From Panopea generosa (lineage: Eukaryota; Mollusca; Bivalvia; Adapedonta; Hiatellidae), in the NCBI GenBank assembly GCA_029582155.1, contig CM055909.1, forward strand, positions 18,028,301-18,092,300: 64,000 nucleotides of DNA, written 5' to 3'. The position numbers and the translations under genes were made by a program. Shown one piece after another: positions 1 through 12,535 of this stretch. The notes beneath the pieces were generated by a model that was given only the letters and a program-made list of their open reading frames with translations, did no database searches and was not told the DNA's origin. How positions within the stretch are numbered: position 1 is the first letter of the stretch; every line of letters starts with the position of its first letter.

Positions 1-730
1 GACAATACGTCAAAATAGTTTAAAATCAACCGCTACAGAACTCGCCGCTATATAGGACTGTTATAGGACTCACTGCCATATATGATTCACTGCTATAGAA
101 CTCGTTACTGTATAGGACTCACTTATATAGAATACACTGCTATATAACTCGCTGCTATAGGACTCTTTCCTATATAGGACTCACTGCTATAGGACTTATT
201 TCTATATAGGACTCACTGCTATAGGACACACTGCTATAAAGGACTCACTGTTATAGGACTCACTGCTATAAAGGACTAACTGCTATAGGACTCATTGTTA
301 TATACGATTCAGTGATATAGGACTCATTGCTATGGGACTCACTGCTATACAGGGCTCGCTGTGATATGGCTCACTGTGATAAGACTCATTGCTATAGGAC
401 TCACTGCTATAGGAATCACTGCTATAGGACTCACTGATATACAAGACTCACTGTTATATAGAACTCACTGTTATAAGAATCACCGCTCTATATATATATT
501 CACTATTATAGGACACATTGTTATAGGACTCACTGCTAGATAGGTGTCACTGTTATAGGACTCACAGCTATATAGGACTCATTGCTATAGGTCTTATAGC
601 TATAGGACTCATTGCTATATAGGACGCATTGCTATTTATGACTCACTGCTACAGGACTCACTTCTATATATGACTGACTGTTATATATGACTGACTGCTA
701 TAGGACTCACTGCTATAGGACTCATTGCTG

Positions 731-895
731 TAAGACTCACGCAAAGACGTCGGAGCCTGGGGGCCAATGGGGGACTGTCCCCACCCAATGATCAGTTTCA
801 GCATATACTTTGGACCCTGGAAGTACATCTTCATACACTATTACCTAAGGTTGACCACTCCAAATAATTGAAACGCTTTTACACCCATGTCTGTG
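731..895. other. Non-satellite island 1 inside the array
   Basis: About 150 bp of GC-richer, non-repeat sequence (it includes GGGGGACTGTCCCC, a hairpin-capable stretch) interrupts the array, and satellite words resume at about 896. Its first half matches the island at 3897-3987 (shared ATGATCAGTTTCAG) and its second half matches the island at 3104-3155 (shared CATCATACAC-like stretch). It looks like the fullest surviving copy of an ancient insertion or of the pre-satellite sequence. No coding potential seen. Confidence 0.8.
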
Positions 896-3103
896 CTAGA
901 AAGGACTCACTGCTAAAGGACTCACTACTATATATAAAGGACTTACTGCTATATATATATATATGAGTCACTGCTATAGGATAGTCACTGCTATAGATCT
1001 ATTGCTATAGGACTCACTGCTATAGAATTCACTGCTATAGGACTCATTGCTATATGACTCATTGCTATACAGAATTCACTGCTATAGGACTGACTGCTAT
1101 AGGAATCACTGCTTTAAGACTCACTGCTATATGACTCATTGCTATACAGGATTCACTGCTATATGACTCATTGCTATACAGGACTCACTGCTATAGGACT
1201 CACTGCTATAGGACTCATTGCTAAAGGACTCACTGATTTAAGAATTACTTCTTTATGACTCACTGCTATGGAGCTCATTGCTGTATGACTCACTGCTATA
1301 TGACTCACTGTTATAGAGCTTATCGATACATACTCACTGCTTTAGGACTCTCTGCTATAGGACTCGCGGCTAGATAGGACTCACTGCTATAGGACTCTCT
1401 GCTAAAATGCTGACTTTTATAGGACTCATTGCTATATTTTCGCTGCTATAGGAATCGCTGCTATATGACTCACTGCTATAGGGTTCACTGCTAAAGGTAT
1501 CACTGTGATATGACTCAGGGCTATATAACACTCACTGCAATAAGACTCACTGTTATATAGGACCAATTGCTATAGGACTCGTTATAAAGGACTCACTCAT
1601 ACACAGGACTCACTGTTATACAGGTTTCGCTGCTATATAAGTTGCACTTTTATAAGACGCACTGCTATATAAGACACACTTTAATAGAACTCACTGCTAT
1701 ATATGACTCATTGCTATATAGGCATCATTGCTGCAGGACGCTTTGTTATAGGAAGCATTGCTATATAGATCTCTCTGCTATAGGACTCAATGCTATATAG
1801 GATTCACTGTTATAGGCTTTACTGCTATACAGGACTCACTGCTATATAAGACCCACTTTTATAGGAATCACTGCTATATAAGACACATTGTTATAGGAAT
1901 CACTGCTATATATGACTCACCGCTGTAATACTCACTACTGTATAGGACTCGCTGCTCTGTAGGAATCAATGCTATAAGACTTTTTGCTAAATGAATCATT
2001 GCTATATAGATCTCTATGCTATAGGCAGCACTGCTACACAGAACTCACTGCTATATAAGACACACTGTTGAAGGGTTCACTGCTATATATGACTCACAGC
2101 TATAAGACTCACTTCTATATAGGACTCGCTGCTATATAAGAATAATATATTATAATATATATACAAAACTCTTTGCTATAGGTTATCACTGTTATATAAG
2201 ACAAACTGTTGTAGGATTCAAGGCTATATATGATCACAGCTATAAGACTCACTGCCATATAGGACTCGCTGCTAAATAGGAATCAATGCTATAAAACTCT
2301 TTGCTATAGGTAATCACTGCTACATAAGATGAACTGTTATAGATCTCACTGCTATATATTACTCACTGCTTTAAGACTTTCTGCTATATAGTACTCCCTG
2401 CTATAAAGGAATCACTGCTGAACGACTATTTGCTATATAGGTATCTTTGCTATAGGACTCACTACTATATAGGACTCAAAGTTTTAAATCTCACTGCTAT
2501 ACAGGAATCACTGCTATATAAGACGCCATGTTATATGAATCACCGCTAAATAAGACGCACTGTTATATGACCCACTGCTGTATGATTCATTGCTATGCAG
2601 AACTTACTACTATAGGACTCATTTCTTTACAGGACTTGCTACTATAGGACTCATTACTATATGACTCGCTTCTATAGGAACCACTGCTATAGGACTCACT
2701 GCTAAAGGACTACCTGCTACAGAGGACTCACTGCTATACTACTCACTACTTTAGGACTCACTGCTAATATGACTCGTTGTTATCAAGGACTCATTGCTAC
2801 AAAGGACTCACTGCTATAAAGGACTTGCTTCTATAAAGGATTCGGTGCTATAAAAGAGGCACTGTTATACGACTTACTGCTATATACGACTCACTGCTAT
2901 AAAACTCATTACTATATAAGACGCACTGTCATACGACTCACTGCTAAATATGACTCACTGCTATGAAACCCACTACTATATAAGACACACTTTTATACGA
3001 CTCACTGCTATAAATGACTCACTGCTTTTAAACTAACTACTATGTAAGACGCACTATCATACGACCCACTGCTATATATGAATCACTGCTGTACGACACT
3101 TTG

Positions 3104-3155
3104 CTATAGCATCTACTTCGGCGCCTGCAAGTAGATCATCATACACTCTCTCTTC
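3104..3155. other. Non-satellite island 2 inside the array
   Basis: A short non-repeat stretch related to the second half of island 1 (both read ...AAGTA-ATC-TCATACAC). The satellite words to its right resemble those to the right of island 3 in detail, including a shared CTTCTTTATGAATTACTGCT phrase, so islands 2 and 3 are probably parts of duplicated array segments. Confidence 0.7.
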
Positions 3156-3896
3156 ACTCATTGCTATAGGAATCATTGCTAATGGACTCACTTCTTTATG
3201 AATTACTGCTATAGGAATCAATACTATAAAACTCATCGTTATAGGACTCAATGCTTTATGACTCGCTGCTATAGAACTCATTACTAAAGGACTCTCTGCT
3301 ATATGACACTCTGCTAGATAGGACTCAATGCTATAAGGCTCATTGCTATAGGTCTCACCACTGTTATAGGTCTCACTGTTATAGGACTCACTGCTATACG
3401 AGCACTACTTTAGGCATCACTGCTATAGGACTCAAAGCTAGATAGGAATGACTGTTATAGGACTCACTGCTATATGTCTCACTGCTATAGGACTCACTAT
3501 ACTAGTGTTCACTTTTATAGGACTCACTGCTATAGGGCTCAATGGTTTATATGACTCACTGCTATAGGTCTTATTGCTACAGGGCTTACCGTTATATGAC
3601 TCACTGCTATAGGACTAACTGCTATATAGGACTCATTGCTATAGGATTCACTGCTATAAAGAACTCGCTGCTTTATAAGGATCACTGCTGTATAACTCTT
3701 TGTTATAAGACTCAATGTTATAGGACACATTGTTATAGGACTCACAGATATATAGGACTCACTGCAATAGGTCTCATAGCAATAGTATTCACTGCTTTAT
3801 AGGACTTATTGCTATATATGACTCACTGCTATAGAACTCACTGCTATACAGCACTTATTGTTATAGGACTCACTGCTATAGGACTCATAGCTGTAG

Positions 3897-3987
3897 GACT
3901 CAGCCATAGACGTAGGAGCATGAGGGCAAAGGGAGACCGACACAACCCCCAAACACAAACGAATGATCAGTTTCAGTTTACTTATAG
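3897..3987. other. Non-satellite island 3 inside the array
   Basis: Non-repeat stretch with GACGTAGGAGCATGAGGGC and ATGATCAGTTTCAG, matching the first half of island 1 with an internal length difference. It is flanked on the right by satellite sequence that parallels the sequence following island 2. Confidence 0.75.
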
Positions 3988-6900
3988 GACTCATTGCTAA
4001 AGGACTCACTTCTTTATGAATTACTGCTGTAGGACTCACTGCTATATGATTCATTGCTATAGGACTCACTGCTATAGAACTCATTACTAAAGAACTCACT
4101 GCTATAGGACTCTCTGCTGTAGGACTCACTGCTAAAGGAATTACTGCTATAGGACTCTTTGCTGTAGGACTCATTACTATAGAACTCACTGCTATAGGAC
4201 TCTCTGCTGTAGGACTCACTGCTATAGGACTCACTGCTATAGGACTCTCTGCTGTAGGACTCACTGCTATATGACTCATTGCTTAATGACTCACTGATAT
4301 AGGACTCTTTGCTATAGGACTCTCTGCGAGATAGGACTCAATGCTATAGGGCTCACTACTAAAGGTCTCATTGCTATGGAGATCATTTTTATAGAACTCA
4401 TTGCTATAGGTCTCACTGCTATAGGGGTCACAGTAATAGGTCTCACTGCAATAGGTCTCACTGTTATATTACTCGCTGCTCTAGGACTCGCTTCTATAGG
4501 CCTCACTGCGTTAGAGCTCTTTTTTATAGGACGCATTGCTATAGGCCTCACTGTTATATGGCTCACTGCTATAGGAATTACTGCAATAGGCCTCACTGCT
4601 ATTTGGCTCACTGCTATAGGCATCAGTGTTATATGACTCATTGCTATAATACTCACTGCTAAAGGCCTCATTGCTATAAGGCTCACTGCTATATGACTCA
4701 CTACTATAGGACTCACTGCTATAGGCCTCACTGTTATAGGGCTCACAGCTATAGGACTTACTGCTGTAGAATTCTCTGCTAGATATGAATCAATGCTATA
4801 GGGTTCACTTTTATAGGACTCATTGCTATAAGTCTCCCTGCTATATGACCCTCTGCTATAGGGCTCACAGTTATAGGCCTCACTGCTATAAGGATCACTG
4901 CTTTAGGACTTACTGCTATATGACTCATTGCTAAAGGATTCACTACTATAGGACTCACAGCTATAGTGTTCACAGCTTTAGGACTCACTGCTATATGCCT
5001 CATTGCTTTAGGGCTCACTGCTTTAGGACTTACTGCTATAGGACTCACTGCTATGATGCGCCGCTAGATTGGACTCTCTGTTATAGGACTCACTGCTATT
5101 TTTCTCACTGCTATAGGTCTCACTGTTATAAGGCTCATTCCTATATAGGACTGTTTGTTATAGCACACTCTATGCTATAAAACTCACTACTTAAGGTCTC
5201 ACTGCTATAGGACTTACTGCTATATGACTAACTACTATAGATCTCACTGATATAGGACTGACTGTTATAGGGCTCACAGCTAAATGGCTCACTGCTGCAT
5301 GGCTCACTGCTATATGGCTCACTGCTATATGGCTCCTGCAATATGCCTCAGTGTTATATGACTCACTGCTAAAGGCCTCAATGCTTTATGGCTCACTGCT
5401 ATAGGACTCACTGCTAAAGGCCTCAGTGCTATATGGCTAACTGCTATATTGCTCACTGCTATATGGCTCACTGCTATATGGCTCACTGCTATATGACTTA
5501 CTGATAAAGGCCTCACTGCTTTATGACTCACTACTATATGGCTCACTGCTATATGGCTCACTGCTATAGGCCTCAGTGTTATATGACTCACTGCTATAGG
5601 ACTCACTGCTATAGGGATCATTGCTATAGGACTCACTGCTTAAGGTCTCACTGCTTAAGGCCTCACTGTTAAAGGCCTTACTGCTATATGGCTCACTGCT
5701 ATATGGCTCACTGCTATAGACTTCAGTGATATATGACTCACTGCTATAAGACTCACTGCTACAGGGATCACTGCTATATGCCTCACTGTTATATGACTCA
5801 CTGCTATAGGACTTACTTCTAAAGGTCTCACTGCTAAAGGCCTCACTGCTATATGACTCACTGCTATATGTCTCACCACTAAATGGCTCACTGCTATATG
5901 ACCCACTGTTAAATGCCTCACTGCTATATAGCTCACTGCTATAGGACTCACAGCTATATGACTCACTGTTAAAGGTATCACTGCTAAAGGCCTCACTGCT
6001 ATAGCACTCACTGCTTAAGGCCTCACTGCTATATGGCTCACTGCTATATGACTCACTGCTAAAGACCTCAGTGCTATATTGCTCACTGCTATATTGCTCA
6101 CTGCTATATTGCTCACTGCTATATGGCTCACTGCTATATGGCTCACTGCTTTAGGCCTCAGTGTTATATGACTCACTGCTATAGGACTCACTGCTATAGG
6201 GATCACTACTATAGGCCTCAGTGTTATATGACTCATTGCTATAGGACTCACTGCTTAAGGACTCACTGCTAAAGGCCTCACTGCTATATGATTCACTGCT
6301 ATATGACTCACTGCTAAAGGTCTCACTGCTAAAGGCATCACTGCTATATGGCTCACTGCTTTATGGCTCACTGCTATACACCTCAGTATTATATGACTCA
6401 CTGCTATAGGACTCACTGCTATACGGGATCACTGCTATAGGCCTCACTGTTATATGACTCACTACTATAGGTCTCACTGCTCAAGGCCTCACTGCTATAG
6501 GACTCACTTCTAAAGGCCTCACTGCTATATGGCTCACTGCTATATGACTCACTGTTAAAAGCCTCACTGCTATATGGCTTACTGCTGTATGACTCACTGC
6601 TAAATGGCTCACTGCTATATGACTCACTGCTAAATGTCTCACTGCTATATGGTTAACTGCTATAGGAATTACAGCTATATGACTCACTGCTAAAGGTATC
6701 ACTGCTAAAGGCCTCACTGCTATAGCACTCACTGCTAAAGGTCTCACTGCTATATGGCTCACTGCTTTATGACTCACTGCTAAATGTCGCACTGCTATAT
6801 GGCTCACTGCTTTAGGACTCACTTCTATATGACTAACCGCTAAAGGTTCACTGCTTTATGGCTCACTGCTATAGAATTCACTGCTATAGGACTCACTGCT

Positions 6901-9119
6901 AAAGGCCTAACTGCTATATGGCTCACTGCTATAGGTCTCACTGCTAAAGGCCTTACTGATATATTGCTCACTGCTATAGGACTTACTGCTATATGAATCA
7001 CTACTGTAGGTCTCACTGATATAGGACTCACTGCAATTTGGCTCACTGCTATAGGCCTCAGTGTTATATGACTCACTGTTATAGGACTCACTGCTAGATG
7101 CCTCACTGCTCTCTGGCTCACTGCTTTAGGACTTACTGCTATATGACTTACTACTTGAGAACTCACTTTTATAGGCCTCACTGTTATAGGGCTCACAGCT
7201 ATAGGACTTACTGCTGTAGAATTCTCTGCTAAACGACTCTCTGCTAGATATGACTCAATACTATAGGTCTCACTTTTATAGGACTCATTGCTATAAGTCT
7301 CACTGCTATAGGGCTCACAGTAAAAGGGCTCAATGCAATAGGTCTCACTGTTATATGACTTACTGCTATAGGACTCACTGCTATAGGCCTCACTGCTATA
7401 AGGCTCACTGCTATAGGACATACAGCTATATGACTCACTGCTATAGGACTCACTGCTTTATGACTCACAACTATAAGACTCACTGCTTTAGGTCTCACTG
7501 CTATATGGCTCACTGCTATAGGACTTACTGCTAAAGGACTTACTGCTACAGGACTCACTGCTATAGGCCTCACTGCTATATGACTCACAGCTATAGAGTT
7601 CACAGCTATAGGACTAACTGCTATAGGACTCACTGCTATAGGCCTCACTGCGATAGGGCTCACTGCTATAGGGCTCATAACTATATAGATACCACTGCTA
7701 GATAGGACTCTCTGTTATAGGACTCACTGCTATTTTTCTTACTGCTCAAGGTCTCACTGCTATAGGGCTCATTACTATATAGGTATCACTGCTATATAGG
7801 ACTCACTGCCGTGGGACTCACTGTTATACGGTTCATTGCTATTTGACTCACTGCTATAGGGCTCATTGCTATAGGACTCACTGCTTTAGGGCACACTCCT
7901 ATATTTCTGACTGCTATATGGCTCACTGCTTTAGGACACATTGCCATAGATCTCACTGCTACAGGACTCAGTGTTATACGGCTTACTGCTATATAGCTCA
8001 CTGCACAATGACTCATTGCTTATGGACTCACTGCTATATATGCCTCATTGCTATAGTTCTCACTGCTATATGTCTAACTGCTATTATAATCACTGCTATA
8101 TGGCTCAATACTATATGACTCACTGCTATAGGATTCACTGATATATGACTCAGTGATATATACGACAAACTGCAATAGGACTCTCTGCTATAGGACTCAC
8201 TGTTAAAGCTCTCATTGCTATAGTTCTCATTGCTATAGGGCTCATTGCTATAGGGCTCATTTCTATAAGTATCAAGGGTTAACTTCTATTGGACTCACTG
8301 ATAGATAGAACTCACTGTTATAGGACTCACTGCTATAGTATACACTGCTATAGGGCTTAGTGCTATAGGACTCACTGCCATAGTACACGATGCTTTAGGA
8401 CTCCTTGCTATAGAACTCACTGCTATAGTACACATTGCTATACGACTCACTGCTACAGTACACACTGTTGTAAGACTTAATGCTAATTAGGACTAGCTGC
8501 TATAGTACACACTGCTATAGGACTCACTGTTAGATGTCTCACTGCTATAGTACATACTGCTATAGGACTCACTGATATAGGACTCACTGCGTTAGAGCTC
8601 ACTGCTATATTGGACTCACAGTTATAGGGCTAACTCCTATAGAACTGCTATAGGACGCATTGCTATAGGAGGCACTGTTATAGGTCTGACTGCTATGGTA
8701 CACACTGCTTTAGTACACACTGCTATAAGACCCACTGTTATAAGTCTGACTGCTTTTCAATGTAGTACACACTGCTACAGTACAAACTACTATAGGACGC
8801 ACTGTTATAGATCTGACAGCTATAGTACACACAGCTTTAGGACGCACTGCTATAGGACGCACTGTTATAGGTTTGACTTCTATAGTACACAATGTTATAG
8901 TACACACTGCTATAAAACGCGCTGTTATATGTCTGACTGCTATAGTACAGACTGCTGTAGGGGCTTATTATTATTGGACTCACTGCTTTAGTATACACTG
9001 CTCTAGGACACACTGATTTAAGACTCACTGCTATAGTACACACTGCTATAGGACGCACTGTTATAGGTAGTACTGCTATAGTACACACTGTTATAGGGCT
9101 TAGTGATATTAGACTCGCT

Positions 9120-10985
9120 GTTATAAGTAGCACTGTTATAAGTAAGACTGCTATATTACACACTGCTATAGGACGCACTGTTATAGGTCTGACAGTTATA
9201 GTACACACTGCTGTAAGGCTTACTGTTATTGGACTTACTGCTATAGATCTCACTGCTATAGGACGCACTGTTATAGGTCTGACTGTTATAGTACACACTG
9301 CTGTAGGACTTACTGTTATTGGACTTACTGCTATAGATCTCACTGCTATAACACGCACTGTTATAGGTCTGACTGTTATAGTACACACTGCTGTAGGACT
9401 TACTGTTATTGGACTCACTGCTATAGATCTCACTGCTATAGGATGCACTGTTATAGGTCTGACTGCTATAGTACACACTGCTGTAGGACTTACTGTTATT
9501 GGACTTACTGCTATAGATCTCACTGCTATAACACGCACTGTTATAGGTCTGACTGTTATAGTACACACTGCTGTAGGACTTACTGTTATTGGACTCACTG
9601 CTATAGATCTCACTGCTATAGGACGCACTGTTATAGGTCTGACTGTTATAGTACACACTGCTGTAGGACTTACTGTTATTGGACTTACTGCTATAGATCT
9701 CACTGCTATAACACGCACTGTTATAGGTCTGACTGTTATAGTACACACTGCTGTAGGACTTACTGTTATTGGACTCACTGCTATAGATCTCACTGCTATA
9801 GGACGCACTGTTATAGGTCTGACTGCTATAGTGTGCAATGCTGTAGAGCTTACTGTTATTGGACTCACTGCTATAGATCTCACTGCTATAGGGCGCACTG
9901 TTATAGGTCTGACTGCTATAGTTTACACTGGTATAGGGCTTACTGTTATTGGACTCACTGCTATAGATCTCACTGCTATAGGACGCACTGTTATAGATCT
10001 GACTGCTATAGTACACACTGCTGTAGAGCTTACTGTTATTGGACTCACTGCTATAGATCTCACTGCTATAGGACGCACTGATATAGGTCTGACTGCTATA
10101 GTACACACTGCTATAGGGCTTTCTGTTATTGGACTCACTGCTATAGATCTCACTGTTATAAGACGCACTGTTATAGGTCTGACTGCTATAGTATACACTG
10201 CTGTAGGGCTTACTGTTATTGGACTCACTGCTATAGATCTCACTGCTATAGGACGTACTGTTATAGGTCTGACTGCTATAGTACACACTGCTATAGGGTT
10301 TACTGTTATTGGACTCACTGCTATAGTTTACACTGCTATAGGGCTAATTGTTATTGGACTCACTGCTATAGATCTCACTGCTATAGAACGCACTGTTATA
10401 GATCTGACTGCTATAGTACACACTGTTGTAGAGCTTACTGTTATTGGACTCACTGCTATAGATCTTACTGCTATAGAATGCACTGTTATAGGTCTGACTG
10501 CTATAGTACACACTGCTGTAGGGCTTACTGTTATTTGACTCACTGCTATAGTACACAATGCTATAGAACGCACTGATATACGTCTGACTGCTATAGTATA
10601 CACTGCTGTAGGGCTTACTGTTATTGGACTCACTGCTATAGATCTCACTGCTGTAGGACGCACTGTTATAGGTCTGACTGCTATAGTTCACACTGCTATA
10701 GAGCTTACTGTTTTTGGACTCACTGCTATAGTACACAATGCTATAGATCTCACTGCTATAGAACGCACTGATATACGTCTGACTGCTATAGTATACACTG
10801 CTATAGGACGCACTGATATAGGTCTGACTGCTATAGTACACACTGCTATAGGGCTTACTGTTATTGGACTCACTGTTATAGATCTCACTGCTATAGGACG
10901 CACTGATATAGGTCTGACTGCTATAGTACACATTACTGTAGGGCTTACTGTTATTGGACGCACTGCTTTAGATCTCACTGCTATA
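9120..10985. repeat. 90-bp higher-order repeat block of the satellite
   Basis: Here six 15-bp words form a 90-bp unit. The marker CTATAGATCTCACTG recurs every 90 bp (9241, 9331, 9421, 9511, 9601, 9691, 9781, 9871, 9961, 10051, 10141, 10231), and each unit also carries a GTCTGACTG word, a GTACACACTG word and a TACTGTTATTGG word. The register slips by half a unit (45 bp) near 10321-10366, after which units are more diverged and partly rearranged up to the right border. This is the most homogeneous and presumably the youngest part of the array. Confidence 0.95.
9241..9780. repeat. 180-bp dimeric higher-order repeat, three copies
   Basis: Within the 90-bp block, alternate units differ in a fixed way: one reads GGACGCACTG followed later by GGACTTACTG, the next reads ACACGCACTG followed by GGACTCACTG. 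The pair repeats at 9241-9420, 9421-9600 and 9601-9780 with only a couple of differences by eye. The unit of the latest amplification was therefore the 180-bp dimer. Confidence 0.9.
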
Positions 10986-11284
10986 CTGTCGTCATTGAAT
11001 ACTCCATGTCATGAAATACATATAACTACTCAGAGAATTGATAGGCACCAAAGAACCATTGAAATTTAAAAACAATAGTGGCCGAGGTATTTTTTCTTTA
11101 TATAATTACAAATAATTGGACCACTATATATTTGTTTTATTTTCACTGTCATTTGGATATTAGCATCAAATGGAAGATATGGGAAATATAAACGTAGTGT
11201 GTACATGTTCCCTGATCAATATAGCATTGAAATTAAAAAGATGACAGAAAGAGCATCCACGAATGCTACGTCACCAATAATTAC
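10986..11284. other. Unique AT-rich spacer between satellite and peroxidase exon
   Basis: About 300 bp of ordinary AT-rich sequence. It contains no satellite words and no further peroxidase exon that I can find. If the exon at 11285-11526 is spliced normally, this is the start of its downstream intron, which would then run into the satellite. Confidence 0.6.
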
Positions 11285-11526
11285 CATCTCTATAGGCATT
11301 ACCAACAAACCGTCCTTGGGGCATGCCTGATTTTCCCCATGATGGATGATCCAAGTTGTTACAAGACCCGTCTGCTGTTCGGTATTTAGCAAATGCATTA
11401 CAACTTGTTGTTTCAGGCTGGCATTTCTTGAGTCTTTTGACTTTAGCTTTTGGTTGACAGAGCTTTCCACAAGTGTTGCTTTTCATCATTGTCCTAAATT
11501 CATAAGACGTTTTATTACTATAATCA
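11285..11526 (-). CDS. Exon of an animal haem peroxidase (N-terminal part of the catalytic domain)
   Basis: The minus strand encodes about 80 residues ending in YRTADGSCNNLDHPSWG, then a run containing GRFVGNAYRDG. This is the well-known entrance to the animal haem peroxidase domain (peroxidasin, thyroid/myeloperoxidase and peroxinectin relatives: YRT-DGSCNN-L--P-WG...Y-DG). The 3' border is a good donor, GATG|GTAATT at 11285/11284, splitting the final Gly codon (phase 1). The most plausible acceptor is GTGACAG|T at 11526, phase 2; two nearby AG sites of the same phase are possible. Upstream the domain is preceded by Cys- and Lys-rich sequence as in secreted peroxidases. The haem-binding histidines and the rest of the domain lie in later exons, which are not found between here and position 1. 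The nearest downstream sequence is the satellite. Could be a living gene with a very long intron or a truncated copy. Confidence 0.72.
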
Positions 11527-11565
11527 CTGTCACAAGTGCTCATTTATTACGAAATATAATACAGA

Positions 11566-12535
11566 AATAGTCTGTAGAACGAACCTAGCTCTCCCAATTA
11601 GGTTCATTAAAAAGCAATTGTAACGAGCATGCTGATTGGTCAGTTGCTTCAGGGAACTTTTGAATGACGTCACTGTTTAGTTTGCATTCAATTGCTATGA
11701 ATTGTGGGACAGGCATACACTTCCCTGCTTTTTTTCATTTGTGGTATATAGACTTGATATGGGAGATATCAGTTTCTTGAATAGACTAACACGGAAAGAT
11801 GCATGGTAGCAAGGCAAGTATCATATGACCTGTCGATTTATACGACAGTGCAATGTATTTTTCCTATATATTTGGGAAAATACATTGCACTGCAATATTT
11901 ATCATGGAAAAGAGAACTTTGAAGATGTGAAAATACAATATACTGAAAAAAACCAAGTCGTCATCATCTGACCAAAACGTTTAAAAAACGTGTCTGTCCA
12001 GTTAAATCAAAGCGATCAGGGGTGTTAAAGGTCCAGGCTAGGCACTTAACCTGTCCGTGCTTTTATCAGAAGTGCTATTCAGTATAAAAATAAGAAAAGC
12101 AATATAAAGTGTGAACCAGACGTAATTCAAAGAGGGCATCTTACAACGTGCCGTAATGTAACAGACCTTCTTTGCGGCTAACGGGCACTTTTCAACGATA
12201 GAAAAACGTCATCTCAGCTTTTGAATTTTAACCGAAAGTCCAGTTTCAATGGGAGTTCATTTACTTCGTATCACCGACTCTTTGTGGGTGAAAGAAGAAC
12301 TGTTTTTATTTATGATAAAATATGGAAACAGACTCCGGTCTAGTAACCACCAATGAAATAAAAGGGAATTCTATGCCTGTCCCACAATTCATAGCAATTG
12401 AACGGTTACTAAACTGTGACGTCACTCAAAATTTCAGTTGAAGCAAATGACCAATCAACGTGCCAAAATGCGTCTTTCCCAACATTGTTATTTAACGGAC
12501 CAAATCGAGAGAGCTGTGTCCGTACTACGAACTAA
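11566..12535. mobile_element. Foldback-type element with about 200-bp terminal inverted repeats
   Basis: The sequence at 11566-11790 reappears as its reverse complement at about 12340-12535: tips related to TAGTCTGTAGAACG, an AGCTCTC motif, GATTGGTCA, TGACGTCA, and GCTATGAATTGTGGGACAGG are shared. The roughly 550 bp between the arms contain no recognisable coding region but do include a near-perfect short hairpin (11844-11895). Related single arms occur at 24700-24840, 26310-26500 and as a fragment at 40510-40545, so this is a dispersed family. Its left tip lies only about 40 bp upstream of the putative acceptor of the peroxidase exon. Non-autonomous; superfamily not determined. Confidence 0.65.
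11844..11895. repeat. Short inverted repeat (hairpin) with about 17-bp arms
   Basis: Arms CAGTGCAATGTATTTT and AAAATACATTGCACTG flank an AT-rich loop (CCTATATATTTGGG region). It lies in the interior of the foldback element. Confidence 0.8.

Larger units (their letters stand above)
31..10985. repeat. 15-bp satellite array, about 11 kb
   Basis: Nearly uninterrupted tandem array of a 15-bp word that can be written CTATAGGACTCACTG; CTATAG is itself palindromic. In the left third, spacing alternates between 15 and 17 bp (CTATAG versus CTATATAG) with many point variants. From about 5.2 to 8.1 kb the spacing is strictly 15 bp with GGCTCACTG and GACTCACTG variants. From about 8.6 kb GTACACACTG and GACGCACTG variants appear and become locked into a higher-order pattern. 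Both borders are visible: ordinary sequence occupies about the first 30 bases and resumes after 10985. Because 15 is a multiple of 3 and the word lacks stops in several frames, long ORFs on both strands (up to about 376 codons) follow automatically; I do not call them genes. No transposon ends were recognised at the borders. Confidence 0.97.

Noticed and set aside
8837-10931. Long ORFs on both strands in the satellite (up to about 376 codons)
   Set aside because: The 15- and 90-bp periods are multiples of 3 and the words lack stops in several frames, so ORFs arise in overlapping frames on both strands. No splice sites, leader or domain support any one of them.
1-10985. CRISPR-like array
   Set aside because: Regular repeats but no spacers of unique sequence; eukaryotic context and 15-bp contiguous units make it a satellite.
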